Shown here piece after piece: positions 7,401 through 15,261 of a stretch of 64,000 nucleotides of DNA. Position numbers and translations under genes: made by a program. The DNA lies in the NCBI GenBank assembly GCA_902388455.1, contig CABMPD010000007.1, positions 1 to 64,000 of the forward strand. Direction: 5' to 3'. Position 1 is the first letter of the stretch, and the number at the start of each line of letters is the position of its first letter. A model generated the notes under the pieces. It did not search any database. It was given only the letters and a program-made list of their open reading frames with translations, and had not been told where the DNA came from. Source of the DNA: an uncultured Alistipes sp. Lineage in GTDB: Bacteria; Bacteroidota; Bacteroidia; Bacteroidales; UBA932.

Positions 7401-9643
7401 ATGCAATAAAACTATATCGCTTTATGCGTTTTTTTTATTTATACAAGATCCCATTCCTTCCACAAATAATTCAATTATTCATATTTTTAATATATAATAG
7501 CAAAATAACTGGGAATACAGAGATTGGAAAAGGTACATACTTTGTATGCAAAGGCATAAGTACCGTTTTAATACCAGGAACAGTAATAGGAAAGAATTGT
7601 GTGCTGGGATTGCGATTTTCAACTATAAGGCAATTTCCCTACAAGAATGTTCCTAAAATAGGAAATAATGTATGGATTGGTCCAAACGTCATAATCGCTG
7701 GTCCTGTTATTGTGGAAGATAATGCGATTATCGTAGGCAATTCCTATGTGACTAAAAGTGTCCCTTGCGGAGCAATTGTATCAGGTAATCCAGCAAAGAT
7801 TGTTGGATGGAGAAAAAATCTTGAATATGATATAAATATCAATCCAAAATATAAAGAAGGGACAATGCCTCTCCTTAAAGAAAGACCTTCTAAAATAGAT
7901 GCCAATATATCATGTAACAATGAATACTTCCATAATAAAATTATCAATATAATTGCAGACTGTTTGGAAATACCAAGAGGGATATTGAGCGGTACAGAGA
8001 ATATTGAAGACATCCCTGAATGGGATTCATTAAAAAATATTTTAATTATAAACAAACTAGAGCAAGAATATAATATATCTTTTCCTACCGAAGATTTATT
8101 TAAATTAGTTTCAATTCAAGCATTTATTGATGAGATTAATAAACTACTTTCATGCACCTCATCAGCTTTAACAGAACTGCAAAATCTTGACGTTTCAGGG
8201 ATATTTAGTCCACTGTTGACAGATATTATCAATATAGCTAAAACCAATCCTCAAAAAACTGCAATTATACTGAATGATCTGCGGATATCATATGCAGATT
8301 TAATTTTAAATGTACGTAAAACAGCATCCTTTATGGTAAGCGCTGGTTTAAATGCGAGGGATAAAATAATCCTTTCAGGACAAAAGGATATTGAATTTGT
8401 TTACATATATTTAGCGTCCCACTTACTAGGGATTATCAATGTTATTATTGATTCACATTCAAACAAAACAAGATTAGACTACATTGAGGCATCTGTATCA
8501 CCTAAGATGTGTTTTGGGTATAACTCCGAAAAAATTACATCTTTTCCTTTTGACAAATTAAATTTGTCTGATTATAAACCACACAATTGTCGTAATTTGG
8601 ACATATCTGATGATGATGTCTCCGAGATTCTATTTACAACGGGAACAACTGGAACTCCCAAAGGGGTTTGTCTTACATATAAGAATATCTATGCTTCTGC
8701 CAACAATATCAACAAATTTATCAAGAACACTAAAGATGATATTGAGATTATAGCTTTGCCTATATGCCATTCATTCGGATTAGGTAGGGTGCGATGCAAC
8801 TTACTAAAAGGAGCTACTATGGTTTTTATTAATGGCTTTACCAACGTTGCTCAGTTCTTTACTTATTTAGGCAAATATAAAGTTACTGGTTTTGGTGTTG
8901 TTCCCGCAGCTTGGGCATACTTAGTAAAAATAAGTGGAGAAAAAATTTCTCAATTTGCTTCTAATATTAAATATATTGAAATCGGAAGTGCCGCTATGCC
9001 AATAGACACTAAGAAACAAATGTTAAGAATGTTCCCAAATACTCGTATATGCATGCACTATGGCTCAACTGAAGCCTCGAGAAGTTCTTTTATCGAGTTC
9101 CATGATGAAAAGCATTTAGACAGCATAGGAAAACCTGTATGCAATGATGTTTATATTAAAATATTAAACAAAGAAGGTCATGAGGTGGCAAATGACACAA
9201 AAGGTGAGATCTGCATAAAAGGAAATATGGTAATGCCTCACTACTTATTAGAATGCGATACTGTTAATTCCTTCTATGGGGATTATTTTAGAAGCGGGGA
9301 CTATGGCTACAAATCCGATGATGGTTATTTTTATTTACTAGGACGTGAAAAGGAAATGATTAACGTTGGCGGTAAAAAAGTAAGCCCATGTGAAGTAGAA
9401 GATGCAATATGCTCATTAGGTGTTGGAGATTGTATATGCATTCCGGCAAAAGACAATAGCGGTCTTTTAGGAGAAGTCGTTAAATGTTATATATTACGAC
9501 ATTCAACCAATCTTACGTTTAAACAAATCGATGATGGTTTACAACATAAATTAGAGCCATATAAAAGGCCTGCATTATACGAGTGGATAGATGAAATCCC
9601 CAAAACTGCTTCCGGGAAAAAGCAACGAATAAATTTAAAGTAA
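7397..9643 (+). CDS. Three-domain fusion: hexapeptide acyltransferase - acyl carrier - AMP-forming ligase
   Basis: 748 residues. Residues 14-33 are hydrophobic. Residues about 40-140 form a left-handed beta-helix with hexapeptide repeats (IGNNVWIGPNVII) like serine/sugar O-acetyltransferases. Residues about 175-251 resemble an acyl carrier protein, with Ser211 in WDSLKN as the likely phosphopantetheine site. Residues about 270-748 are an ANL adenylating enzyme with the P-loop FTTGTTGTPKG (412-423), HYGSTEAS (554-561), SGDYG (633-637), GREKEMINVGG (649-659) and a C-terminal TASGKK lysine. The expected logic is to activate a carboxylic acid with ATP, load it on the carrier, and transfer it to a sugar. 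The beta-helix region contains no histidine, although hexapeptide acyltransferases normally need one. The acyl substrate is unknown. Confidence 0.85.
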   Translation: MNAIKLYRFMRFFYLYKIPFLPQIIQLFIFLIYNSKITGNTEIGKGTYFVCKGISTVLIPGTVIGKNCVLGLRFSTIRQFPYKNVPKIGNNVWIGPNVIIAGPVIVEDNAIIVGNSYVTKSVPCGAIVSGNPAKIVGWRKNLEYDININPKYKEGTMPLLKERPSKIDANISCNNEYFHNKIINIIADCLEIPRGILSGTENIEDIPEWDSLKNILIINKLEQEYNISFPTEDLFKLVSIQAFIDEINKLLSCTSSALTELQNLDVSGIFSPLLTDIINIAKTNPQKTAIILNDLRISYADLILNVRKTASFMVSAGLNARDKIILSGQKDIEFVYIYLASHLLGIINVIIDSHSNKTRLDYIEASVSPKMCFGYNSEKITSFPFDKLNLSDYKPHNCRNLDISDDDVSEILFTTGTTGTPKGVCLTYKNIYASANNINKFIKNTKDDIEIIALPICHSFGLGRVRCNLLKGATMVFINGFTNVAQFFTYLGKYKVTGFGVVPAAWAYLVKISGEKISQFASNIKYIEIGSAAMPIDTKKQMLRMFPNTRICMHYGSTEASRSSFIEFHDEKHLDSIGKPVCNDVYIKILNKEGHEVANDTKGEICIKGNMVMPHYLLECDTVNSFYGDYFRSGDYGYKSDDGYFYLLGREKEMINVGGKKVSPCEVEDAICSLGVGDCICIPAKDNSGLLGEVVKCYILRHSTNLTFKQIDDGLQHKLEPYKRPALYEWIDEIPKTASGKKQRINLK

Positions 9644-9796
9644 AAAACGGATTGGTGAAATAATATACTGTCTTCGTTTACAATCATAAACAAACGAAGA
9701 ATACAGCCGATATAGAAACTCTTTTCAATTCATTTATAAAAAATTTACACTCAAAATAATGAAGTACTTTTCAAGTACATTCAAAAGATTTAATCA
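9644..9796 (+). other. Intergenic hairpin inside the polysaccharide cluster
   Basis: This 153-base gap is the only sizeable one within the cluster. It holds an inverted repeat with arms 9671-9679 (TCTTCGTTT) and 9692-9700 (AAACGAAGA), with flanking CTGT and ACAG that could extend the stem. No T-run follows, so it is not a standard terminator; it could attenuate or stabilise the transcript. Base composition changes from very AT-rich to moderately AT-rich across this gap. Confidence 0.4.
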
Positions 9797-11014
9797 ATGC
9801 GGGATATTTTTGAATCATTTGCTACTCTGCGGTCGTGGTGCGAGGCTGAGCGGTTCAAAGGCTGGGACCCTTATGACGGATTGAATTCCAGAATATTTCA
9901 AATTCTGCCTTTAAGAAAATCTACATTTTGCAGACTTGCCGTTATACAGGCATTCAAGCGTAATCAAGTCAATCTAAGGAAGATTGCTATTGTACCCAAA
10001 AAATACAATACAAAGGGACTGGCGTTATTGTTACAAGGATATTGTAATTTGTTTCATGCTGTTTCCAGAAAAGTCTCCTTGTCTGACAAAATAGGAGATA
10101 AATCTGTCATATTAGATAAAATCAATGAATTAGCAGAATTGTTGGTTTCGCTCCAATCAAAAGGATACAGCGGCGCCTGCTGGGGTTATGATTTTGATTG
10201 GCAGTCCCGCGCTTTCTTTTTACCTGCAAACACTCCGACAGTTGTTGCCACATCTTTTGTCGTTGAGGCATTGTTGAATGCTTATGAAATTACTAATACT
10301 CAGAGATATAAAGATATTGCCCTATCTTCCTCAGACTTTATAACCAAAGACTTGAACAGAATACAGTATGGAGATAATTTCATGTTCTCATACTCTCCGT
10401 TGGACCATAGAGCTGTTTATAACGCCACTTTATTAGGCAGTAAGACTTTATCCTTGATCTATCATTATACACACAACACCGATTTTAAGGAATTGGCAAA
10501 AAAATCAATTGCCGCCGTATGCTATAAACAAAATCCTGATGGTTCGTTTCCTCACAGTGAGCAAGTAGGCAATGAGTGGCGGGATAACTTTCATACCGGA
10601 TTCAAACTTGAAAGCATAGCCATATATCAAGCATTATGCAATGATGACTCGTTTGATAACAACATAAACACAGGTTTCGCATATTGGATAAACAACTTTT
10701 TCATAAAGGACAAGGGTATCGCAAAATACTACGACACGGATAAAGACAACAATTTAATTGATTTACATTGTACGGCACAGGCAATTCCAACAATATATAA
10801 AACAAAAAAAATCTACGACTCATATAATCAGGAAATTATTGAAAATATTCTACAATGGAGCATAAACAACATGCAAGATAAACGCGGGTATTTCTACTTT
10901 CAAAAACGTGGAAAAACAATTAATAAAATTGCCTATATGCGCTGGCCCAATGCATGGATGTTTTATGGTATGAGTTATTGGATTAAATTTTTAGCTGAGA
11001 ATGAACAAGATTAG
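9797..11014 (+). CDS. Alpha/alpha-toroid (six-hairpin glycosidase-like) protein of unknown function
   Basis: 405 residues, soluble, no signal peptide. Helical hairpin repeats with aromatic and glycine turns (SGACWGYDFDWQ, DGSFPHSEQ, NFHTGFKLESIAIY, AYMRWPNAWMFYG) suggest an alpha/alpha barrel like those of glucuronyl hydrolases, epimerases and terpene cyclases. Relatives in O-antigen loci are usually left as hypothetical and sometimes carry the misleading label delta-aminolevulinic acid dehydratase. Cytoplasmic location and linkage to a sugar-modifying acyltransferase (14-base overlap) suggest sugar-nucleotide or repeat-unit processing, but no catalytic residues could be assigned. Fold: fairly sure; function: unknown. 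Confidence 0.6.
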   Translation: MRDIFESFATLRSWCEAERFKGWDPYDGLNSRIFQILPLRKSTFCRLAVIQAFKRNQVNLRKIAIVPKKYNTKGLALLLQGYCNLFHAVSRKVSLSDKIGDKSVILDKINELAELLVSLQSKGYSGACWGYDFDWQSRAFFLPANTPTVVATSFVVEALLNAYEITNTQRYKDIALSSSDFITKDLNRIQYGDNFMFSYSPLDHRAVYNATLLGSKTLSLIYHYTHNTDFKELAKKSIAAVCYKQNPDGSFPHSEQVGNEWRDNFHTGFKLESIAIYQALCNDDSFDNNINTGFAYWINNFFIKDKGIAKYYDTDKDNNLIDLHCTAQAIPTIYKTKKIYDSYNQEIIENILQWSINNMQDKRGYFYFQKRGKTINKIAYMRWPNAWMFYGMSYWIKFLAENEQD

Positions 11015-11417
11015 ATCTTTAATAAGGATTATTGTCATAACATTGAGACATTTTATGCTTTGTAATCTATATGGAATGCACATCAGCAAAAGCGCGCGGA
11101 TAAGTTTTGGAGCAAAACTCGATAAAACAAATCCAAAAGGCATACATATTGGAAAAGAGTCCTATTTAGCATCTGGCTCCATAGTCTTCTCACATGATTT
11201 CTCAAGAGACTTACACAAAGACACTTATATCGGAGATCGTTGCTTCATCGGAGCCAATGCCATTATAATGTGCGGAATAACCATCGGGGACGAAGTGATT
11301 GTCGGCAGTGGCGCCATTGTAACTAAGGATGTTCCATCTAACTGTATTGTCGTTGGCAATCCCGCTAGAATAATCAAACAAAACATCCACACTAAAAGAT
11401 TTGGACAACTTTCATGA
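11001..11417 (+). CDS. Hexapeptide-repeat acyltransferase
   Basis: A 138-residue acyltransferase of the left-handed beta-helix class with repeats such as IGDRCFIGANAII and VIVGSGAIVTKDV, and the usual C-terminal cap NCIVVGNPARII. Unlike the beta-helix in the fusion gene upstream, it keeps histidines in the central loop (SHDFSRDLHKD), where the catalytic His of sugar O-acetyltransferases lies. It probably O-acetylates a sugar of the repeat unit using acetyl-CoA. It overlaps the toroid gene by 14 bases and the WecG-like gene by four, so it is co-translated with both. Confidence 0.85.
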   Translation: MNKIRSLIRIIVITLRHFMLCNLYGMHISKSARISFGAKLDKTNPKGIHIGKESYLASGSIVFSHDFSRDLHKDTYIGDRCFIGANAIIMCGITIGDEVIVGSGAIVTKDVPSNCIVVGNPARIIKQNIHTKRFGQLS

Positions 11418-12115
11418 AAAAAGTTTCACTAAACGGCGTAAAAGTCTACCCTTTCAACTCCAGTACCCAGTTACTGCAATTCGCTGACAGACACAAAGGC
11501 ATACTTGTCGCCATCAACGCTGAGAAAATTCTCAATGCCACCGACCAGACTCGTGCCATAATCAACCGCAACATCGGCTACTGTGATGGAACCGGTGCCG
11601 TTATGGCCCTCAAGCAGAAAGGCCATGACGAGGTCTGCAAGATAGCCGGATGTGAGCTGTGGCTGGAAATGGTACACCAGTATCACGGCTCCAAAACATT
11701 CTACCTCGTAGGTGCCAAAGAAGAGGTCATAGAGGAAACCGTCGCAAAACTCCGCTCAGAATATCCGGACATCCGGATTCTTGGATACCGTAATGGATAC
11801 TTGAGGACATCTGAGGAGAAAGAGGCCCTTATAGAGGACATCTCAACAAAGAAACCGGATATAGTGTTCGTAGCTATGGGATCTCCTAAGCAGGAGATGC
11901 TGATGGAAGAGATGCAGAAAAGGCATCAGGCCATATATCAAGGTCTTGGAGGCAGTTTTGATGTATACACCGACCACGTGGAGCGTGCTCCAAAATGGTG
12001 GCTGGACCACAATCTGGAATTCGCCTACCGCCTTATCCGGCAGCCCAAGCGCATCGGACGGCAGATCCATTTGGTGAGATTCGCATGGTGGCTTGTAATC
12101 AAGAAATTCAAATAG
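11414..12115 (+). CDS. WecG/TagA/CpsF family glycosyltransferase (GT26)
   Basis: A 233-residue GT26 enzyme. Family motifs are [14 protein letters not shown] (about 55-68), [10 protein letters not shown] and [14 protein letters not shown], then [20 protein letters not shown] near the C-terminus. Members transfer ManNAc or ManNAcA from UDP to a polyprenyl-diphosphate-linked GlcNAc. The next gene encodes the epimerase that makes UDP-ManNAc, so donor supply and transfer are adjacent. Base composition here returns to the GC-rich host norm, unlike genes 1-9 of the cluster, so this is probably part of the fixed flank of a variable locus. Confidence 0.9.
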   Translation: MKKVSLNGVKVYPFNSSTQLLQFADRHKGILVAINAEKILNATDQTRAIINRNIGYCDGTGAVMALKQKGHDEVCKIAGCELWLEMVHQYHGSKTFYLVGAKEEVIEETVAKLRSEYPDIRILGYRNGYLRTSEEKEALIEDISTKKPDIVFVAMGSPKQEMLMEEMQKRHQAIYQGLGGSFDVYTDHVERAPKWWLDHNLEFAYRLIRQPKRIGRQIHLVRFAWWLVIKKFK

Positions 12116-12123
12116 GTCAATTT

Positions 12124-13290
12124 ATGAAAAGCGTAATGCTCACCTTCGGCACCCGCCCGGAGGCCATCAAGATGGCTCCTCTGGTAAGGGAATTCCGGAA
12201 GTATCCTGAAAAATTCAAAATCACGGTATGTGTCACGGGACAGCACCGGCAGATGCTGGACCAGGTACTGGACATCTTCGGTATCATACCTGATTATGAC
12301 CTCAACATCATGAAGTCCGGCCAGGACCTCTATGATGTGACGGCAAGGGTTCTGACGGGAATGCGGGACATCCTGACAAGCAATGCTCCCGACATGGTTC
12401 TGGTCCACGGTGACACCACCACATCCACTGCCGCCGCCCTTGCTGCATTCTACCGTCAGATTCCGGTGGGGCACATCGAGGCAGGACTCAGGACCCACAA
12501 CATATACAGTCCCTGGCCCGAGGAGATGAACCGGCAGCTCACAGGCCGTATCGCCTCATGGCATTTCTCCCCCACTCCGTTGAGCAGGGAGAACCTGCTT
12601 AGGGAAAATATCCCGGGGGAAAGAATCCTCGTCACCGGCAATACCGTGATAGACGCCCTCTACATGGTGGTGGAACGTATCAACACGGACCATAACCTCC
12701 GCAAATCCCTTGAGAAGGGCCTGCTGCAGGCAGGTTATGACACCTCCAGGCTCGAAGGAGGCAGACGCCTTGTACTGATCACCGGCCACCGGAGGGAGAA
12801 TTTCGGGACGGGCTTCATCAATATCTGCGAGGCAATAAAGGAGTTGACCCGCAGATTCCCGGAAGTGGATTTCGTCTACCCCATGCACCTCAACCCCAAT
12901 GTAAGGCAGCCGATCCACAAAGTATTCGGCGACAGTCTCCAAGGACTCGGCAATATGTTCTTCATCGAGCCGCTCGAGTATCTGAGTTTTGTACTCCTGA
13001 TGGAGAGGTCCTGCCTGGTCCTCACCGACAGCGGGGGGATACAGGAGGAGGCCCCGGGACTCGGCAAACCGGTACTGGTCATGCGAGACACCACCGAGCG
13101 TCCCGAGGCGGTGGAAGCCGGAACAGTAAGACTGGTAGGAACCGATTACGGACGTATCACAAGCGAGGTATCCGCTCTGCTCAATGACAGCGCGGTATAT
13201 GAGTCAATGAGCAAGGCGGTCAATCCATACGGTGACGGACAGGCCTGCCCGCGCATTGTCGGATTCATAGACAAAATCATCAATCAATAA
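12124..13290 (+). CDS. wecB: UDP-N-acetylglucosamine 2-epimerase (non-hydrolysing)
   Basis: 388 residues from the ATG at 12124. An in-frame extension back to 11995 would only run through the preceding gene and gives a non-family N-terminus. [16 protein letters not shown] is the canonical start of WecB/MnaA, followed by [25 protein letters not shown] and the C-terminal [12 protein letters not shown] motif. The enzyme interconverts UDP-GlcNAc and UDP-ManNAc in the cytoplasm. It lies eight bases after the GT26 gene that would use ManNAc or its oxidised form. No UDP-ManNAc dehydrogenase is seen in the window. Confidence 0.95.
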   Translation: MKSVMLTFGTRPEAIKMAPLVREFRKYPEKFKITVCVTGQHRQMLDQVLDIFGIIPDYDLNIMKSGQDLYDVTARVLTGMRDILTSNAPDMVLVHGDTTTSTAAALAAFYRQIPVGHIEAGLRTHNIYSPWPEEMNRQLTGRIASWHFSPTPLSRENLLRENIPGERILVTGNTVIDALYMVVERINTDHNLRKSLEKGLLQAGYDTSRLEGGRRLVLITGHRRENFGTGFINICEAIKELTRRFPEVDFVYPMHLNPNVRQPIHKVFGDSLQGLGNMFFIEPLEYLSFVLLMERSCLVLTDSGGIQEEAPGLGKPVLVMRDTTERPEAVEAGTVRLVGTDYGRITSEVSALLNDSAVYESMSKAVNPYGDGQACPRIVGFIDKIINQ

Positions 13291-13318
13291 CAATTATCAA
13301 CTCTTAATTCAAAACACA

Positions 13319-14563
13319 ATGAAACGTTTCTACTTGGTAACTCTCACCGTTACCCTCCTGTCTGCCACAACACTGCTGGCACAGGAAAAGAAAGACACCT
13401 CTGCTGTCGATCCCAAGCCCAGCGTCGCGGGATTTGTCACCAATAAATTCTGGGACAACTGGGAGATTTCCATCGGAGGCGGTACCGGAGCAGCCCTCTT
13501 CGGCAAGCAGAACCTCGGATCCGCCGGTGACTACTTTGGCGGACTTGGAAGCATATCGGTGACCAAATGGCTTCACCCGGTATTCGGTCTGAGAGCCGTC
13601 CTCGAAGGCGGCAGTTACTCCAGCGTCAATGCTGACCTGGAGAAAAAGTCCTGGCCCTACATGGCCCTGCATGCTGACTTCATGATGAATCTGTCCAACT
13701 GGATAGGCGGTTACAAGGAACACCGCGTGTATTATGCCGTACCTTATTTCGGTATGGGCTACATGGCATCCAACATAGGCAGGAAAGCTCAGGAGGCCAA
13801 TGATTTCCCTTACCTCAACCAGAACTTCGTAGTGTCCTATGGATTGTTGAACAAGTTCCGCGTATCCAACAGCATAGATGTCAATCTGGAAATTGGAGGC
13901 CTGCTGGGCAAGAATGATATAAGTCCAGTACGCACTAAAGAGTCCGGGCCTTTCCTCACATCTCTCAATGCCACTGTCGGCATATCCTACCGCTTCGGCA
14001 AGCGTGACTTTGAGCGCGGTGCAGCCGGCTACACTTTGGATGAGATTGAGGCACTGAAGAGGGAAGCCGAGAGGGCTGCAGAACAGGCTCAGGCACAGAA
14101 TACTGTCAATGAAGACCTCAGCGACGATCTGGCCCAGGCACAGAAGGATGCGGCCGCAGCTCAGCAGCGTGCGGCACAGGCAGAGAAGCAGCTTGCTGAT
14201 GCACAGGCAGAGCTGGAAGCCCTCAAGAAGCAGCAGGCCCTCGATGCCGCCACTCCGGAGGAGACCATCTTCTTCGGATATGAGGTATGGGGACTCGATG
14301 CTGTGGACATGACTGCACTGAAAGAACTGGCCGGGAAGATGCTCGCCGGTCCCAAGGACTATGTCTACACCATCACCGGATATGCTGACTTCTCCACAGG
14401 TGCCCGCAGCAACAACATTGCCATCGCACAGAAACGCGCACAGTCCGTATATGACTATCTCGTAAGCCTTGGTGTGCCCGCCGGACAGCTCACCTGTCAG
14501 GGTGCAGGCCCCGACGCACAGCCCTTCACCGGACGCGGCAACCAGTCCGTCACCATCAAATAA
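13319..14563 (+). CDS. OmpA-family outer membrane protein
   Basis: 414 residues with a signal peptide (MKRFYLVTLTVTLLSATTLLAQ). Residues about 35-235 have the alternating aromatic pattern of a beta-barrel and end in ISYRFGKRDF. Residues about 240-305 form an Ala/Glu/Gln-rich coiled coil (EALKREAERAAEQ). Residues about 310-414 are a short OmpA-like peptidoglycan-binding domain (GYADFSTGARSNNIAIAQKRAQSVYDYL). It probably anchors the outer membrane to the cell wall. A good terminator follows 46 bases later. No promoter box was recognised in the 28 bases before it, so it may be read with wecB. Confidence 0.85.
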   Translation: MKRFYLVTLTVTLLSATTLLAQEKKDTSAVDPKPSVAGFVTNKFWDNWEISIGGGTGAALFGKQNLGSAGDYFGGLGSISVTKWLHPVFGLRAVLEGGSYSSVNADLEKKSWPYMALHADFMMNLSNWIGGYKEHRVYYAVPYFGMGYMASNIGRKAQEANDFPYLNQNFVVSYGLLNKFRVSNSIDVNLEIGGLLGKNDISPVRTKESGPFLTSLNATVGISYRFGKRDFERGAAGYTLDEIEALKREAERAAEQAQAQNTVNEDLSDDLAQAQKDAAAAQQRAAQAEKQLADAQAELEALKKQQALDAATPEETIFFGYEVWGLDAVDMTALKELAGKMLAGPKDYVYTITGYADFSTGARSNNIAIAQKRAQSVYDYLVSLGVPAGQLTCQGAGPDAQPFTGRGNQSVTIK

Positions 14564-14609
14564 TCTGGAATTTCAGACAGAACCCTATTTTAAGATTGTT
14601 ATCCTTTCC

Positions 14610-14655
14610 AAAGAGGTTGTGTCGTAATGAAGTTTTACGGCGCAACCTCTTTTTC
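14610..14655 (+). terminator. Rho-independent terminator after the OmpA-like gene
   Basis: Arms 14610-14627 and 14635-14652 pair over 18 positions with only G-U exceptions (AAAGAGGTTGTGTCGTAA against TTACGGCGCAACCTCTTT), with a seven-base loop and a T-run overlapping the right arm's end. It lies 47 bases downstream of the stop codon and closes the polysaccharide/OmpA unit. Confidence 0.8.
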
Positions 14656-14886
14656 GTTTCGAATCCAGCCTTTAAATACCATCATCCAAAATACCGGCTA
14701 AAGACGGTGTGCATAATAGACAATCTGCCGCCTTACATTTGTTCTGCACAACTGTCAATATCTCAGCCATTTATCACAACAACCAAAGTTCAGATAGCCG
14801 TAGTAAGAGTACCATCTGAACTGGACATATTCACATAAACATCACAATTCCAGGAGATTAACCTTTCAAGTGATGTTCAGATGCGG

Positions 14887-15003
14887 GAGAGTCCGACCCG
14901 AAAGTCTGACCCGAAAGTCCCACCCGAGAGTCCGAACCCATGCGCAGAGTCCGAACCTGTACGGAAAATCCGAACCCATACGAAGAATCCTGACAGGTAC
15001 GTA
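14887..15003 (+). repeat. Degenerate tandem repeats, period 13 then period 19
   Basis: Three units of 13 bases (GAGAGTCCGACCC type) begin at 14887, 14900 and 14913. Four units of 19 bases (GAGTCCGAACCCATGCGCA type) begin at about 14928, 14947, 14966 and 14985. All units share an AGTCCGA-like core, and the array ends at a promoter-like TACTTTTG. Function is unknown; replication slippage or a protein-binding array are both possible. Confidence 0.75.
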
Positions 15004-15009
15004 CTTTTG
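15002..15009 (+). promoter_or_regulatory. Orphan Bacteroidetes -7 box (TACTTTTG)
   Basis: An exact TAnnTTTG match directly after the tandem repeat array. An AAAGGAG sequence at 15045-15051 and an ATG at 15061 follow. No TTTG at the -33 position was recognised. Confidence 0.35.
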
Positions 15010-15060
15010 CTGGTTTCGTATACAGAGACCAAGTGCTACAGTATAAAGGAGAAAGGGCAT

Positions 15061-15261
15061 ATGGCCAATGGCCGGAAGTCTGGACAACCGGTAGCCAGGA
15101 CAATGGAATTTGAAGGCGGAAAACACCTTATTACAAAATCAGCTCCGCCTCCCCCGGTGCACAGAGGTCGCAGATACCGCATGGCCTGCACTGCTCCTGC
15201 CCGAAGTAGGCGGAGAGGCGGCGGGAGCGGCAGGCGGACTGGGCGGCGGAGCGGTCGCTGA
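15061..15261 (+). CDS. Possible small ORF running into the 3' end of recQ
   Basis: 66 codons from an ATG preceded by an AAAGGAG ribosome-binding-like sequence nine bases upstream and a promoter-like box at 15002. The first 24 or so codons lie outside recQ (MANGRKSGQPVARTMEFEGG). The rest is antisense to recQ and Arg/Gly-rich, as expected for a shadow frame. No family is recognised. It may instead be the relic of a gene whose 3' part was lost, or chance. Confidence 0.2.
   Translation: MANGRKSGQPVARTMEFEGGKHLITKSAPPPPVHRGRRYRMACTAPARSRRRGGGSGRRTGRRSGR

Larger units (their letters stand above)
14656..15130. other. Non-coding block with an inverted repeat
   Basis: About 475 bases between the OmpA terminator and the recQ stop. 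It contains an inverted repeat (GTTCAGAT at 14788-14795 with ATCTGAAC at 14814-14821) and a third copy of the same half-site at 14875-14882. The tandem repeats at 14887-15003 and a promoter-like element at 15002 follow. The ORFs over this block have no family features. Confidence 0.5.

Noticed and set aside
11995..12123. N-terminal extension of wecB
   Set aside because: The extension lies inside the GT26 gene in another frame; the family N-terminus begins at 12124.
14887..15003. CRISPR array
   Set aside because: The repeats are contiguous, degenerate and 13 or 19 bases long with no spacers; no cas genes are in the window.
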